A DNA stretch of 29,083 bases from Proteobacteria bacterium SG_bin4 (GCA_002083395.1 LWDH01000013.1:1-29083), one strand, 5' to 3'. Numbered from the stretch's first letter, positions 1-9,462 are shown. The notes: generated by a model not told the origin, from the letters alone. Numbers and translations: made by a program.

Positions 1-5
1 TTTAA

Positions 6-386
6 AAAATCAGGGGTTTTGCAAAGGTCTCTATTTGTGTCCATTTGGGTTTATTCGGACTGGAAAGGGATCGCCAACTCTCCACATTGGTAAGACGCAT
101 CAATTCGCATGTACCCTTTGAAGAACCGTTGGTAATCGCAGGAGACTTTAACGACTGGCGCGGACGTGCTGAACACTATCTACATCGTGATTTGGGTGTA
201 AAAGAAGTTTTCAAAACCACCCACGGAACTTATGCTCGTACATTCCCTGCTTGGCTCCCCGTATTATCAATGGATCGCATTTACTTCCGGGGCCTAGATG
301 TTGTCGATTGCAACTTCTTATATGGCCAGCCATGGCATCGCATGTCTGACCATATTCCATTAATTGCAGAATTTAAACTGAAATAG
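6..386 (+). CDS. Endonuclease/exonuclease/phosphatase family protein, C-terminal part
   Basis: This is the C-terminal half of an EEP-superfamily (DNase I-like) metal-dependent phosphodiesterase or phosphatase. Visible family motifs are CVHLGLF near the start, GDFNDWR (metal/catalytic Asp-Asn), the substrate-loop region around HGTYART with MDRIYF, and the terminal SDHIPL, where Asp-His is the catalytic pair. The recognisable reading continues upstream of the TTG at 45 back to codon 6-8, but codon 3-5 is TAA in the same frame. The full-length gene must therefore be broken at or just left of the window edge, or the edge sequence carries a frame error. The gene converges on lon with a 25-base gap. 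The substrate cannot be told from sequence; some relatives of this size act on nucleic acids or on phospholipid-like substrates. Confidence 0.72.
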   Translation, partial: KIRGFAKVSICVHLGLFGLERDRQLSTLVRRINSHVPFEEPLVIAGDFNDWRGRAEHYLHRDLGVKEVFKTTHGTYARTFPAWLPVLSMDRIYFRGLDVVDCNFLYGQPWHRMSDHIPLIAEFKLK

Positions 387-395
387 CACTAAATT

Positions 396-418
396 GCATT
401 GATTGGCGCATTCAATGC
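396..418. terminator. Small hairpin between convergent genes
   Basis: A 7-bp perfect stem (GCATTGA / TCAATGC, loop of 9) sits between the convergent EEP gene and lon and overlaps the lon stop codon. No clear U-run follows on either strand, so bidirectional termination is only a possibility. Confidence 0.3.
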
Positions 419-2823
419 TTAATGACAGTTTCAATAATCTGCTCTTCAGAACCTGATGATAATGGCGGTTGTGGAATCGGTGCTGGAAGCAATTCCGGTT
501 TATGTTCCAATGCCAAATCAAGCACCTGATCGATCCATTTAACTGGATGAATCGTTAGTTGATTTTTTACATTCGCTGGAATATCAGCCAGGTCCTTAAC
601 ATTTTGTTCAGGAATAATAACGACCTTGATACCACCACGATGCGCCGCCAGTAATTTTTCCTTCAATCCCCCAATCGGAAGCACTTCGCCCCTCAGAGTG
701 ATCTCACCGGTCATAGCCACGTCAGCACGCACAGCGATATTTGTCAGCACCGATACCATCGCAACACAGATCCCAATTCCTGCGCTTGGTCCGTCTTTTG
801 GCGTTGCACCTTCCGGCAGGTGGATATGAATATCGTTCTTTTGATAGAAATCTTCCGCTAATCCAAAAATATGAGCACGACTCCGAACTACTGATAATGC
901 CGCTTGTATGGATTCCTGCATGACTTCACCCAGCTTGCCGGTTGTAATGGTTTTCCCTTTGCCTGGCAGCACCACTGCTTCAATCGTTAACAACTCACCC
1001 CCGACTTCTGTCCAGGCCAGACCGGTAACTTGTCCAATTTGATTTTTTTCTTCGGCAATACCGTAGGTATAGCGACGCACCCCGAGGAATTTATCGAGAT
1101 TCTTCGATGTCACCGCCACTTTGCCTTTTTCTTTCTTGAGCAATAAGGCTTTTACAGCTTTCCGGCAGATTTTTGAAATCTCCCGTTCCATTGCCCGCAC
1201 CCCTGCTTCCCTCGTGTAATAACGTGCAATATCCCTAAGCGCGGATTCTGAGACGGTCAATTCATTTTCTTTAAGCCCATGATTACGCATCTGCTTAGTC
1301 AGCAGATAACGAGTAGCAATATTTAATTTCTCGTCTTCCGTATAACCGGATAATTTGATCACTTCCATGCGGTCAAGGAGCGCAGGCGGAATATTCAAAG
1401 TATTGGCAGTCGCCACAAACATCACATCCGAAAGATCGTATTCCACTTCGACATAGTGATCTACAAAAGTGTTATTTTGCTCTGGATCGAGTACCTCGAG
1501 CAACGCAGAGGATGGGTCACCTCGAAAATCCATCCCCATTTTATCCACTTCATCAAGCAGAAATAACGGATTCTTGACTGCAACTTTGCTCATATTCTGC
1601 AAAATTTTACCCGGCATGGATCCGATATAAGTCCGCCGATGTCCGCGTATCTCCGCCTCATCGCGCACCCCGCCAAGTGACATACGCACAAATTTGCGGT
1701 TCGTCGCACGTGCAATCGATTGACCCAGTGAGGTTTTACCAACACCCGGTGGACCAACCAAGCAAAGAATCGGAGCTTTCATTTTGTTAACGCGTTGCTG
1801 AACTGCCAGATACTCTACAATCCGCTCTTTAACTTTTTCCAAGCCGTAATGATCTTTTTCCAGTGCATCCTCGGCTGCTTTTAAATCCTGGTTAATTTTG
1901 CTTTTTTTCTTCCAAGGTAGCGCAACCAGTGCATCAATATAGTTACGCACTACTGTGGCCTCAGCGGACATTGGTGACATCAACCGCAGTTTCTTTAACT
2001 CGGATTCCGCTTTAGTAAGGGCTTCTTTAGGCATTTGGGCGGCTTTAATTTTTCTCTCAATTTCTTCAATATCCGCACCGTCTTCGCCTTCGCCCAATTC
2101 CTTTTGAATGGCTTTTACCTGTTCATTCAAGTAATAATCACGCTGGCTTTTCTCCATTTGCCGTTTAACTCTACCGCGGATTCTTTTTTCCACTTGCAGG
2201 ATATCAAGTTCAGTCTCAAGCAAACCAAGCAGATGCTCCAGCCGTTTTGGAACATCAAATATCTCAAGAACTTCCTGCTTCTGCTCCAGTTTAAGCGGAA
2301 GATATGCTGCAATTGTGTCAACTAAGCGCCCAGCATCATCAATACCTCCCATTGATGTAATGATTTCAGGAGGTATCTTTTTATTGAGTTTTACATATTG
2401 ATCGAATTGCGTCAGGATAGCGCGTCGCATTGCCTCTGCTTCCGGATTATCAGCAACATTGATTTCAATTTGCGAGGCTCTTCCTGAATAATGCGTTTCG
2501 GAGTCAATCAATTCATGAATCCGAGCACGATAATTACCTTCCACTAAAACTTTGACGGTTCCGTCGGGAAGCTTGAGCATCTGCAGCAAGCTGGCAATAC
2601 TGCATACTTCATAGAGATCTTCAGGGGCAGGATCATCCTTTGATGCGATTTTCTGAGCCACAAGAAGTATATTTTTATTTGACTCCATAGCCAACTCGAG
2701 CGCTTTAATCGACTTCTGTCTCCCAACAAACAGTGGAATGACCATATGTGGAAAAACCACCACATCCCGCAGAGGAAGCAACGGTAGTATTAATTGTTCG
2801 GAGTGTTCTAATAAAGAATTCAT
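412..2823 (-). CDS. lon: ATP-dependent Lon protease (LonA type)
   Basis: Cytosolic AAA+ serine protease that degrades misfolded and short-lived regulatory proteins. At 803 residues it is normal LonA length. It has the N-terminal LON substrate-binding domain (about 10-205), a helical linker, an AAA+ module with Walker A GPPGVGKT at 357-364 and Walker B FLLDEVDK at 421-428, then the protease domain with catalytic Ser680 in GPSAG and Lys723 in LKEKL. All key residues are intact. The last 25 or so residues are a Pro-rich, acidic tail of no known role. It is the last gene of the tig-clpP-clpX-lon series, 175 bases after clpX. That gap contains a short GC-rich hairpin (2864-2879, CCCGG/CCGGG) in the lon leader, so lon may have its own promoter, although none with convincing boxes was found. 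Confidence 0.98.
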   Translation of the reverse strand: MNSLLEHSEQLILPLLPLRDVVVFPHMVIPLFVGRQKSIKALELAMESNKNILLVAQKIASKDDPAPEDLYEVCSIASLLQMLKLPDGTVKVLVEGNYRARIHELIDSETHYSGRASQIEINVADNPEAEAMRRAILTQFDQYVKLNKKIPPEIITSMGGIDDAGRLVDTIAAYLPLKLEQKQEVLEIFDVPKRLEHLLGLLETELDILQVEKRIRGRVKRQMEKSQRDYYLNEQVKAIQKELGEGEDGADIEEIERKIKAAQMPKEALTKAESELKKLRLMSPMSAEATVVRNYIDALVALPWKKKSKINQDLKAAEDALEKDHYGLEKVKERIVEYLAVQQRVNKMKAPILCLVGPPGVGKTSLGQSIARATNRKFVRMSLGGVRDEAEIRGHRRTYIGSMPGKILQNMSKVAVKNPLFLLDEVDKMGMDFRGDPSSALLEVLDPEQNNTFVDHYVEVEYDLSDVMFVATANTLNIPPALLDRMEVIKLSGYTEDEKLNIATRYLLTKQMRNHGLKENELTVSESALRDIARYYTREAGVRAMEREISKICRKAVKALLLKKEKGKVAVTSKNLDKFLGVRRYTYGIAEEKNQIGQVTGLAWTEVGGELLTIEAVVLPGKGKTITTGKLGEVMQESIQAALSVVRSRAHIFGLAEDFYQKNDIHIHLPEGATPKDGPSAGIGICVAMVSVLTNIAVRADVAMTGEITLRGEVLPIGGLKEKLLAAHRGGIKVVIIPEQNVKDLADIPANVKNQLTIHPVKWIDQVLDLALEHKPELLPAPIPQPPLSSGSEEQIIETVIKH

Positions 2824-2998
2824 ATCGGTTTTTAAAAAACTATTGGATGAACTATATGCGCAACCCGGAGAAACCCGGGATCTACAAAATACACAGACTA
2901 CACTAGCACAGAAAACCCTGCTTTAATTCAGCAATTAAACATGGAAATACACAATTATTAACACTCTCAGCGTTCCTCCAGTTACACCAACAGACTTT

Positions 2999-4273
2999 TT
3001 ATTTAGAACGCTTAGCAACTTTAGGTTGATCCGAATAGATCAAAATCGGTTTAATGTCGCCATTCGAAGTGCTGTAATCAATTACAACTTTCGATACATT
3101 ATCGAGTGATGGCAAATCGTACATGATATCCAGCAATATCTCCTCCAGGATGGAGCGAAGGCCGCGAGCACCAGTTTTCCGGGTTAAAGCACTTTTTGCT
3201 ATGGCTTTTAGGGCCGGTTCTCTAAATTCCAGATCCACCCCTTCCATGTTGAACATCTTCCAATATTGTTTAACCAATGCATTCTTTGGTTCTGTAAGAA
3301 TTTGAATTAACGCTGCTTCATTGAGTTCTTCGAGCGTGGCGACAACCGGCAAACGTCCAACGAATTCAGGTATCAATCCAAATTTCACAAGATCTTCCGG
3401 TTCAACTTGTTGCAAGACTTTGTTCACATTACTACTCGCAGAATTCTTCACTTCAACGCCAAACCCGATTCCACCTTTCTCGGTACGTGCCCTGATCACT
3501 TTATCCAATCCATCAAACGCACCACCACAAATAAACAGAATGTTGGTTGTATCGACTTGAATAAACTCTTGATTAGGATGTTTCCGGCCTCCTTGAGGAG
3601 GAACCATAGCAATTGTTCCCTCAATCAATTTCAGCAATGCTTGTTGCACACCTTCGCCGGAAACATCCCGAGTTATTGAAGGGTTATCGGACTTACGGGA
3701 AATTTTATCAATCTCGTCAATGTATACAATACCTCGTTGCGCTTTCTCCGCATCATAATTACATTTTTGCAGCAACTTTTGAATGATGTTCTCTACATCT
3801 TCGCCAACATAGCCCGCTTCTGTTAGCGCCGTTGCATCAGCCATGATAAATGGCACATCTAACAGCCGAGCCAGTGTTTGGGCAAGTAATGTCTTACCTG
3901 ATCCCGTAGGTCCAACCAGCAAAATATTGCTCTTGGACAATTCAATGTCGTCACCATCTTCCGATTTAACGACGTTCCTTAAGCGCTTGTAGTGATTATA
4001 GACTGCGACAGAAAGTATCTTTTTTGCTGACTCTTGTCCTATTACATATTGATCGAGTATCTGACAGATTTCACGCGGAACGGGCAAATTAGATTTAACC
4101 AGCTTCGTAGCTTCGTCACCTTGCATTTCTTCACGGATAATGTCATTGCAAAGATCAATACATTCATCACAAATAAATACCGAAGGACCTGCAATGAGTT
4201 TTCGTACTTCATGCTGACTCTTGCCGCAAAAAGAACAATAAAGAAGCTTCTCACCACTCGTTTTGTCTGGCAT
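2999..4273 (-). CDS. clpX: ATP-dependent Clp protease ATP-binding subunit ClpX
   Basis: AAA+ unfoldase that recognises tagged substrates and threads them into ClpP. At 424 residues it is full length. The N-terminal C4 zinc-binding domain has Cys13, Cys16, Cys35 and Cys38. Walker A GPTGSGKT is at 121-128, the substrate-gripping pore loop GYVG at 154-157, and Walker B with DE at about 186-187. The GGRKHP (RKH) loop and the GIGFGVE segment, equivalent to the ClpP-docking IGF loop, are both present, so partnership with the adjacent ClpP is expected. The gene lies 65 bases after clpP, the standard proteobacterial order, and is probably co-transcribed with it. No terminator is evident in either gap. 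Confidence 0.98.
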   Translation of the reverse strand: MPDKTSGEKLLYCSFCGKSQHEVRKLIAGPSVFICDECIDLCNDIIREEMQGDEATKLVKSNLPVPREICQILDQYVIGQESAKKILSVAVYNHYKRLRNVVKSEDGDDIELSKSNILLVGPTGSGKTLLAQTLARLLDVPFIMADATALTEAGYVGEDVENIIQKLLQKCNYDAEKAQRGIVYIDEIDKISRKSDNPSITRDVSGEGVQQALLKLIEGTIAMVPPQGGRKHPNQEFIQVDTTNILFICGGAFDGLDKVIRARTEKGGIGFGVEVKNSASSNVNKVLQQVEPEDLVKFGLIPEFVGRLPVVATLEELNEAALIQILTEPKNALVKQYWKMFNMEGVDLEFREPALKAIAKSALTRKTGARGLRSILEEILLDIMYDLPSLDNVSKVVIDYSTSNGDIKPILIYSDQPKVAKRSK

Positions 4274-4338
4274 ATTCTTTCCCCACCCTAATCGAGTTTA
4301 ACAATTCTTATCTTACAGAATAAGCAATATCCCGCTAA

Positions 4339-4977
4339 TTAAGCACTCTCGTCTCTATGAGATAATACTGCATCAACCAAGCCATAACTAACTGATTCAG
4401 TTGCACTCATAAAGTTATCACGATCTGTATCCTTTTCAATTTCTGAAACAGATCGACCCGTATGTTTAGCTAGAATTTCGTTTAGACGCGCTTTGAGATA
4501 TAAAATTTCCCGTGCATGTATTTCAATATCTGATGCCTGTCCTTGAAAACCTCCCAGCGGTTGGTGAATCATGACACGCGAATTGGGCAAGCAGTATCTT
4601 TTTCCTTTCGCCCCGGCAGTTAATAACAATGATCCCATGCTGGCAGCCTGCCCGATGCATAAGGTACTAACATCCGGTTTGATATATTGCATAGTGTCGT
4701 ATATCGCCATGCCGGCAGACACCATTCCCCCGGGAGAGTTAATATATAAATAAATATCTTTCTCGGAATTCTCCGACTCAAGAAATAATAACTGCGCAAC
4801 TATCAGATTCGCACTTGATTCCGTAACTGGCCCCACGAGAAATATGACTCTCTCTTTTAATAATCGTGAATAGATATCATACGCCCGCTCACCTCTTCCG
4901 CTCGACTCAATGACCATTGGGATTAATCCCAGATTCATTGGTTCCATATTTCTCACATCATTATTGAATTGAATCAT
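4339..4977 (-). CDS. clpP: ATP-dependent Clp protease proteolytic subunit ClpP
   Basis: Serine peptidase forming the double-heptamer chamber that works with ClpX. Counting from the ATG at 4977, the catalytic triad is Ser113 (in GQAASMGS), His138 (in IHQPLGG) and Asp187 (in DRDNF), all intact. The start is uncertain. The ATG at 4977 follows the trigger-factor TGA (4979-4981) with one base between, which suggests translational coupling and gives 212 residues. In-frame starts at 5001 (ATG) and 5004 (TTG) would overlap tig and add 8-9 residues. None has a strong Shine-Dalgarno sequence. The extra N-terminus is probably a cleaved propeptide, as in E. coli ClpP. Confidence 0.96.
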   Translation of the reverse strand: MIQFNNDVRNMEPMNLGLIPMVIESSGRGERAYDIYSRLLKERVIFLVGPVTESSANLIVAQLLFLESENSEKDIYLYINSPGGMVSAGMAIYDTMQYIKPDVSTLCIGQAASMGSLLLTAGAKGKRYCLPNSRVMIHQPLGGFQGQASDIEIHAREILYLKARLNEILAKHTGRSVSEIEKDTDRDNFMSATESVSYGLVDAVLSHRDESA

Positions 4978-4978
4978 T

Positions 4979-6286
4979 TCAGGAGATTCCCATGAGCTCA
5001 TCAAAAGATACTGATTTGTCGATCTGTTTTATTTTTCCCAAAGCCCAACTTACCACATTTTCTTCTAATGCAAGCGCTTCGGCTTCTTTCAAACGATCTG
5101 GAGAAGCGTAGTGCCATTTTACAACTTGTTCAGGATTTTCATAACTCTGGGCTACATCCTCGATAATACTGCGCACCTGCTCTGATGTGGCCTTAAGCCC
5201 ATGTTCTTTAATAAGTTCCGACAGAATAAGACCCAGCTTAATGCGATACTCCGCTTTTCCTTTAAACAGCTCAGCTGACAGTGGAATTTCTTTGGATTTC
5301 ATTCCACGTGCTTCAAGATCGTTCTTAGCATCCTGCATTAACCGTTCAATCTCTTGATTAACTAAAATATTCGGTACTTCCAGCGGCGTACTATCCAGTA
5401 AAACCTGCATAACTTGCTCTTTCAGCTTGGTTCTGATTCTTCTTGAAACTTCACGCTCAAGATCTTTTTGTATTCCCTCGCGCAATTTTCCCAAATCCCC
5501 ATCATCAATACCCAGCGACTTGGCAAGATTTTCGTCAACTATTGGTATTACCGGCTCTTCAAGCGAAATTAGTTTTACTTCGAAGGTAACGGTTTTTCCC
5601 GCAAGATCTTTATTATGATAATCTTCCGGAAAAGCGACATTAAACGATTTATCGTCCCCTGATCTCATGCCAGTTAATGAATTCTCAAAATCCTTGAGAA
5701 ATTTTCCGTCGCCTAATATCAACTGCACATCATTGGCTGAACCACCATCGAAATCCTTGCCAGCAATCATACCACGATAATTTATCTTGACCCGGTCACC
5801 CGCCTTAGCCGCCCTTTCAACAGATTCATAGGTTGTGCGCTGTTTACAAATCATCTCCAGAGTTTTATCAATATCCGCCTCTGATACTTGAACTTCCGGG
5901 CGTTCGATGTTGTGCTTGCTCAAATCGCCTAAGACAACTTCGGGATAAATTTCAAACGTGGCGCTGACAGTATATATAGTGGCAGCATCACCATCTGATA
6001 ACTTCTCCTCAAAACGTGGATAGCCCACAACTTGCAAATTATGTTCTTTGACCGTTTCCTTAAATTCTTTATGCACGGCATCATTCAATACATCTTGCTG
6101 TACCTGCGGTCCGTACATTTGTGTAACTATTTTCATAGGAACTTTTCCTGGCCGGAAACCATGCAGTTTTGTTGTTTTTGCAATCCGCTTCAATCGATTA
6201 TCTATCTCGTTCTGCAAATTTTCACGAGAAACCGTGATATCAAAACGGCGCTCCAAAGCACCCAGATTTTCTACATTTGATCCCAT
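4979..6286 (-). CDS. tig: Trigger factor (ribosome-associated chaperone and peptidyl-prolyl isomerase)
   Basis: Binds near the nascent-chain exit of the ribosome and shields new polypeptides. The 435 residues match the family. The N-terminal ribosome-binding domain has the signature GFRPGKVP (about 44-51). A central FKBP-type isomerase domain (around 160-250) begins GDRVKINYRG, and the C-terminal region is a long helical chaperone arm. The gene follows tRNA-Leu by about 100 bases on the same strand and is closely followed by clpP. The order tRNA-Leu, tig, clpP, clpX, lon is a conserved proteobacterial arrangement linking folding and degradation. It could share the tRNA promoter, since no clear terminator separates them. 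Confidence 0.98.
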   Translation of the reverse strand: MGSNVENLGALERRFDITVSRENLQNEIDNRLKRIAKTTKLHGFRPGKVPMKIVTQMYGPQVQQDVLNDAVHKEFKETVKEHNLQVVGYPRFEEKLSDGDAATIYTVSATFEIYPEVVLGDLSKHNIERPEVQVSEADIDKTLEMICKQRTTYESVERAAKAGDRVKINYRGMIAGKDFDGGSANDVQLILGDGKFLKDFENSLTGMRSGDDKSFNVAFPEDYHNKDLAGKTVTFEVKLISLEEPVIPIVDENLAKSLGIDDGDLGKLREGIQKDLEREVSRRIRTKLKEQVMQVLLDSTPLEVPNILVNQEIERLMQDAKNDLEARGMKSKEIPLSAELFKGKAEYRIKLGLILSELIKEHGLKATSEQVRSIIEDVAQSYENPEQVVKWHYASPDRLKEAEALALEENVVSWALGKIKQIDKSVSFDELMGIS

Positions 6287-6388
6287 TAAAATTCCTGACT
6301 GATTAACTATTTTTAGAAATATTCAGTGATAAAGCTGACAACTGTTCATCTCAAACTCATAAATCGGGTTCTCAGCACTGATCCCATT

Positions 6389-6473
<85 letters not shown>

Positions 6474-6493
6474 ATTCCCTGATATTCCTGGCG

Positions 6494-6499
6494 ATTATA
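6494..6499 (-). promoter_or_regulatory. -10 box of the tRNA-Leu promoter
   Basis: The minus strand reads TATAAT about 20 bases upstream of the tRNA 5' end. No good TTGACA-like -35 is visible at normal spacing, so the call rests on the perfect -10 and its position. Confidence 0.5.
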
Positions 6500-6547
6500 C
6501 CTATTAATCCCGCCAACCGCAGCCAGATCGTTTAATTGAAAGAGCCG

Positions 6548-7294
6548 CTAACAATAAAAAGTCTTGCCACTGACACCTTTGCTATCAGGCCCCATCAAGT
6601 ACAAGTAATTGTGCATTAAGTCATCGGGTTGCCGCATGGTTCTTTTGAGCTCCCCGGGATGGGTTTTTATTCGCTGCGGCGAATTCACGACACCTGGCAC
6701 AATGCTATTGATGCGGAGATTAGGCAGCGCTTCCCATTCATCTGCTTGAATCTTTACCAGCGCATCGACACCAGCTTTAGCCACTGCAAAACCGCCCCAA
6801 TAGGCGGATGGCTGATTGCCTTGTGTACTGGAAGTCATGATAATGCTCGCATCGGGTGAGGCTTTAAGTAAGGGAAGGCATGCTTTCGTTACTGCAAAGG
6901 GCGCTATTAGATTGATTTGGAACATCGTTCGCCATTGAGCAGCCGTTTGATACTCCAAGGGACTCAAGTCATAGAGAAGAGCTGCATTATGCAAGATTCC
7001 ATCGAGCCGCCCCAGCTGCTCCCCGATTGCTTGGGTTAACAGGGCATAATCCTTGTCTTCGGCACGCTCGAAGTCCAATGGAAAAATTAACGCCTGAGCT
7101 TTACCGATTGCTTCAATCTCATCATAAACAGCCTCCAATTTCTTGACCTTACGTCCGTGAAGAATCACCGTTGCTCCATAACGCGCAAAAGCAAGCGCAG
7201 CCGCACGGCCCAAACCTTGTCCCGCACCCGTAACGAGAATCACCCGATCCTTAAGCAGATCTGCAGACGCGGAATAGTTTTCCAATGTATTCAT
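6548..7294 (-). CDS. SDR family NAD(P)-dependent oxidoreductase, YciK-like
   Basis: Classical short-chain dehydrogenase/reductase of 248 residues with a Rossmann fold. The dinucleotide motif TGAGQGLG is at 22-29, the structural HNAA at 102-105 and the catalytic-type serine in MTSS (about 153-156). At the active site the usual Tyr-x-x-x-Lys is Phe169-Ala-Val-Ala-Lys173 (codon TTT), so the catalytic Tyr position is Phe. A Tyr occurs four residues earlier (165). Overall sequence is closest in my recognition to YciK-type SDRs, with WGGFAVAK aligning to WGAYAASK of E. coli YciK. The substrate is unknown. The gene is monocistronic in appearance, between the groEL terminator and tRNA-Leu. The Phe may be a lineage-wide property of this subgroup rather than a recent loss. 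Confidence 0.9.
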   Translation of the reverse strand: MNTLENYSASADLLKDRVILVTGAGQGLGRAAALAFARYGATVILHGRKVKKLEAVYDEIEAIGKAQALIFPLDFERAEDKDYALLTQAIGEQLGRLDGILHNAALLYDLSPLEYQTAAQWRTMFQINLIAPFAVTKACLPLLKASPDASIIMTSSTQGNQPSAYWGGFAVAKAGVDALVKIQADEWEALPNLRINSIVPGVVNSPQRIKTHPGELKRTMRQPDDLMHNYLYLMGPDSKGVSGKTFYC

Positions 7295-7389
7295 AGCTCA
7301 GAATTTATCATGTTAAATTATTTTTTAATCGAAAATTACAGTTGGAAAGTCACCGATATTCCTCCATTCGACAGATGATCTCCATAAAA

Positions 7390-7419
7390 AAACAGACCCC
7401 AAAGAATCGGGGTCTGTTT
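7390..7419 (-). terminator. Rho-independent terminator of groES-groEL
   Basis: Perfect 11-bp stem (AAACAGACCCC / GGGGTCTGTTT) with an 8-base loop. On the minus strand it runs into a seven-T tract. It lies 40 bases after the groEL stop codon. Confidence 0.92.
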
Positions 7420-7459
7420 AGTATCATGAACTTAGGCTCTGCAGTTATGAGCGATGCAG

Positions 7460-9109
7460 TTACATATCCATACCACCCATACCACCCATACCGCCCATAC
7501 CACCCATACCGCCGCCAGGTGCAGCTTCTTCCTTAGGCAATTCAGCAACCATCGCATCCGTGGTCAACATCAAACTTGCAACGGATGCTGCATTTTGTAA
7601 AGCGGAGCGAGTTACTTTGGTTGGATCAAGCACACCCATTGCGACTAAATCACCATATTCACCGGTAGCCGCATTGTAACCAAAATTGCCTTGTCCCTCA
7701 GTTACTTTATTGACTACAACCGATGGTTCATCGCCACAATTGGTCACGATCTGGCGTAACGGTTCTTCCAGAGAACGCAATACAATTTTAATACCGGCAT
7801 CTTGATCGTGATTATCGCCTTTCAGTTTCTTGACAATCGGGACCGTGCGCAACAAAGCGACGCCGCCTCCGGGAATTACGCCTTCTTCAACTGCCGCGCG
7901 TGTTGCATGCAATGCATCTTCAACACGGGCTTTTTTCTCTTTCATCTCAACTTCGGTTGCGGCACCGACTTTAATCAAAGCGACACCGCCAGCGAGTTTA
8001 GCCACGCGCTCTTGCAGTTTTTCCCGGTCATAGTCGCTGGTTGCTTCTTCGATTTGCGTACGGATCTGCTTAACGCGGCCCTCGATATTGGCGGCATTAC
8101 CGGCACCGTCAATAATCGTGGTATTTTCTTTACCCACTTCAACCCGTTTGGCTTGACCCAAGTCGTTCAAAGTAGCTTTTTCCAAGGTTAAACCAACTTC
8201 TTCGGCAATCACGGTGCCGCCGGTAAGAATCGCGATATCTTCGAGCATGGCTTTACGGCGATCGCCGAATCCTGGCGCTTTAACTGCACAGGTTTTGAGA
8301 ATGCCGCGTATGTTATTCACAACCAGCGTCGCCAGCGCTTCGCCATCAACATCTTCCGCAATGATCAGCAGCGGTTTTCCGGCTTTGGCAACTTGCTCCA
8401 GCACCGGCAGCAAATCACGGATATTGGAAATCTTTTTATCGTGCAACAGAATGAACGGATTATCCAGCAATGCGATTTGTTTTTCCGCGCTGCTAACGAA
8501 ATAAGGTGACAAGTAACCGCGATCAAATTGCATACCTTCTACCACTTCCAATTCGTTTTGCAATCCGGAACCGTCTTCCACCGTGATGACGCCTTCCTTG
8601 CCGACTTTATCCATAGCATCGGCGATGATCTTACCGATCTCGGTATCAGAGTTAGCGGAAATACTGCCAACTTGCGCAATTTCTTTTGCCGTTGCACATG
8701 GCTTGGACAGTTTTTTTAATTCTTCAACCGCCGCGCTGACCGCTTTATCAATCCCGCGTTTCAGATCCATTGGATTCATGCCGGCGGCCACAAACTTCAT
8801 ACCTTCTTTAACAATCGCTTGCGCCAATACCGTCGCTGTGGTCGTTCCATCGCCTGCCACATCGGAAGTTTTGCTGGCAACTTCTTTCAGCATTTGCGCG
8901 CCCATATTTTCGAACTTATCTTTCAGTTCGATTTCTTTGGCAACCGAAACCCCGTCTTTTGTAATGGTTGGAGCGCCGTATGAGCGTTCCAGCACCACAT
9001 TGCGGCCTTTAGGTCCCAGCGTCACTTTAACCGCATCGGCCAGAATATTCACACCGGCCACCATTTTATGCCGTGCTGAATCATGAAATTTCACTTCTTT
9101 TGCTGACAT
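7460..9109 (-). CDS. groL: Chaperonin GroEL (Hsp60)
   Basis: ATP-driven 14-mer folding chamber in the cytosol. The 549 residues have the equatorial/intermediate/apical layout, with the nucleotide-binding GDGTTTATVLA segment around 86-96 and the allosteric GGGVALLR segment near 414. The C-terminus is the usual flexible Gly-Gly-Met repeat tail ending in GGMDM. Its codons produce a tandem CCATACCACC-type repeat on the plus strand at 7461-7515, which is coding and not a separate repeat element. It is co-transcribed after groES with a gap of 62 bases and ends at a strong terminator. Confidence 0.99.
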   Translation of the reverse strand: MSAKEVKFHDSARHKMVAGVNILADAVKVTLGPKGRNVVLERSYGAPTITKDGVSVAKEIELKDKFENMGAQMLKEVASKTSDVAGDGTTTATVLAQAIVKEGMKFVAAGMNPMDLKRGIDKAVSAAVEELKKLSKPCATAKEIAQVGSISANSDTEIGKIIADAMDKVGKEGVITVEDGSGLQNELEVVEGMQFDRGYLSPYFVSSAEKQIALLDNPFILLHDKKISNIRDLLPVLEQVAKAGKPLLIIAEDVDGEALATLVVNNIRGILKTCAVKAPGFGDRRKAMLEDIAILTGGTVIAEEVGLTLEKATLNDLGQAKRVEVGKENTTIIDGAGNAANIEGRVKQIRTQIEEATSDYDREKLQERVAKLAGGVALIKVGAATEVEMKEKKARVEDALHATRAAVEEGVIPGGGVALLRTVPIVKKLKGDNHDQDAGIKIVLRSLEEPLRQIVTNCGDEPSVVVNKVTEGQGNFGYNAATGEYGDLVAMGVLDPTKVTRSALQNAASVASLMLTTDAMVAELPKEEAAPGGGMGGMGGMGGMGGMDM

Positions 9110-9171
9110 AACTTTTCTCTCCTAATCTCTCAACAATACATTATCTATAGCAAGTCACCGAACCGACGCAA

Positions 9172-9462
9172 TTACCCTTCAATCACACCCATAATATCTT
9201 CTTCTCTCATGACTAATAGCTCTTCGCCATGAACCTTAACCGTCTGACCGGCATATTTTCCGAACAATACTTTGTCGCCCACTTTAACTTCCATCGGACG
9301 CAGTTTTCCATCGTCACCGACTTTTCCTTTGCCAACAGCCAATATTTCACCTTGATCCGGTTTTTCAGCCGCAGAATCGGGAATAACAATCCCGGAAGCG
9401 GTCTTACGTTCATCTTCCAATCGCTTGACAACCACACGATCATGCAAAGGACGAATTTTCAT
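9172..9462 (-). CDS. groS: Co-chaperonin GroES (Hsp10)
   Basis: Heptameric lid of the GroEL chamber. It has 96 residues from the ATG at 9462, which is preceded by AGGAG eight bases upstream. An in-frame upstream extension to 9540 is not used, because the homologous N-terminus is MKIRPLHDRV. The mobile loop that docks on GroEL is the KTASGIVIP segment (about 20-28). First gene of the groESL operon, expected to respond to heat through the CIRCE and sigma-32-like sites just upstream. Confidence 0.98.
   Translation of the reverse strand: MKIRPLHDRVVVKRLEDERKTASGIVIPDSAAEKPDQGEILAVGKGKVGDDGKLRPMEVKVGDKVLFGKYAGQTVKVHGEELLVMREEDIMGVIEG

Noticed and set aside
7461..7515. Tandem ten-base-like repeat on the plus strand resembling a small repeat array
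   Set aside because: It is the coding sequence of the Gly-Gly-Met tail of GroEL.
8583..9086. Long open frame antisense to groEL (167 codons)
   Set aside because: It lies wholly inside groEL, has Ser/Ala-rich shadow composition and no initiation signal; groEL is unambiguous.
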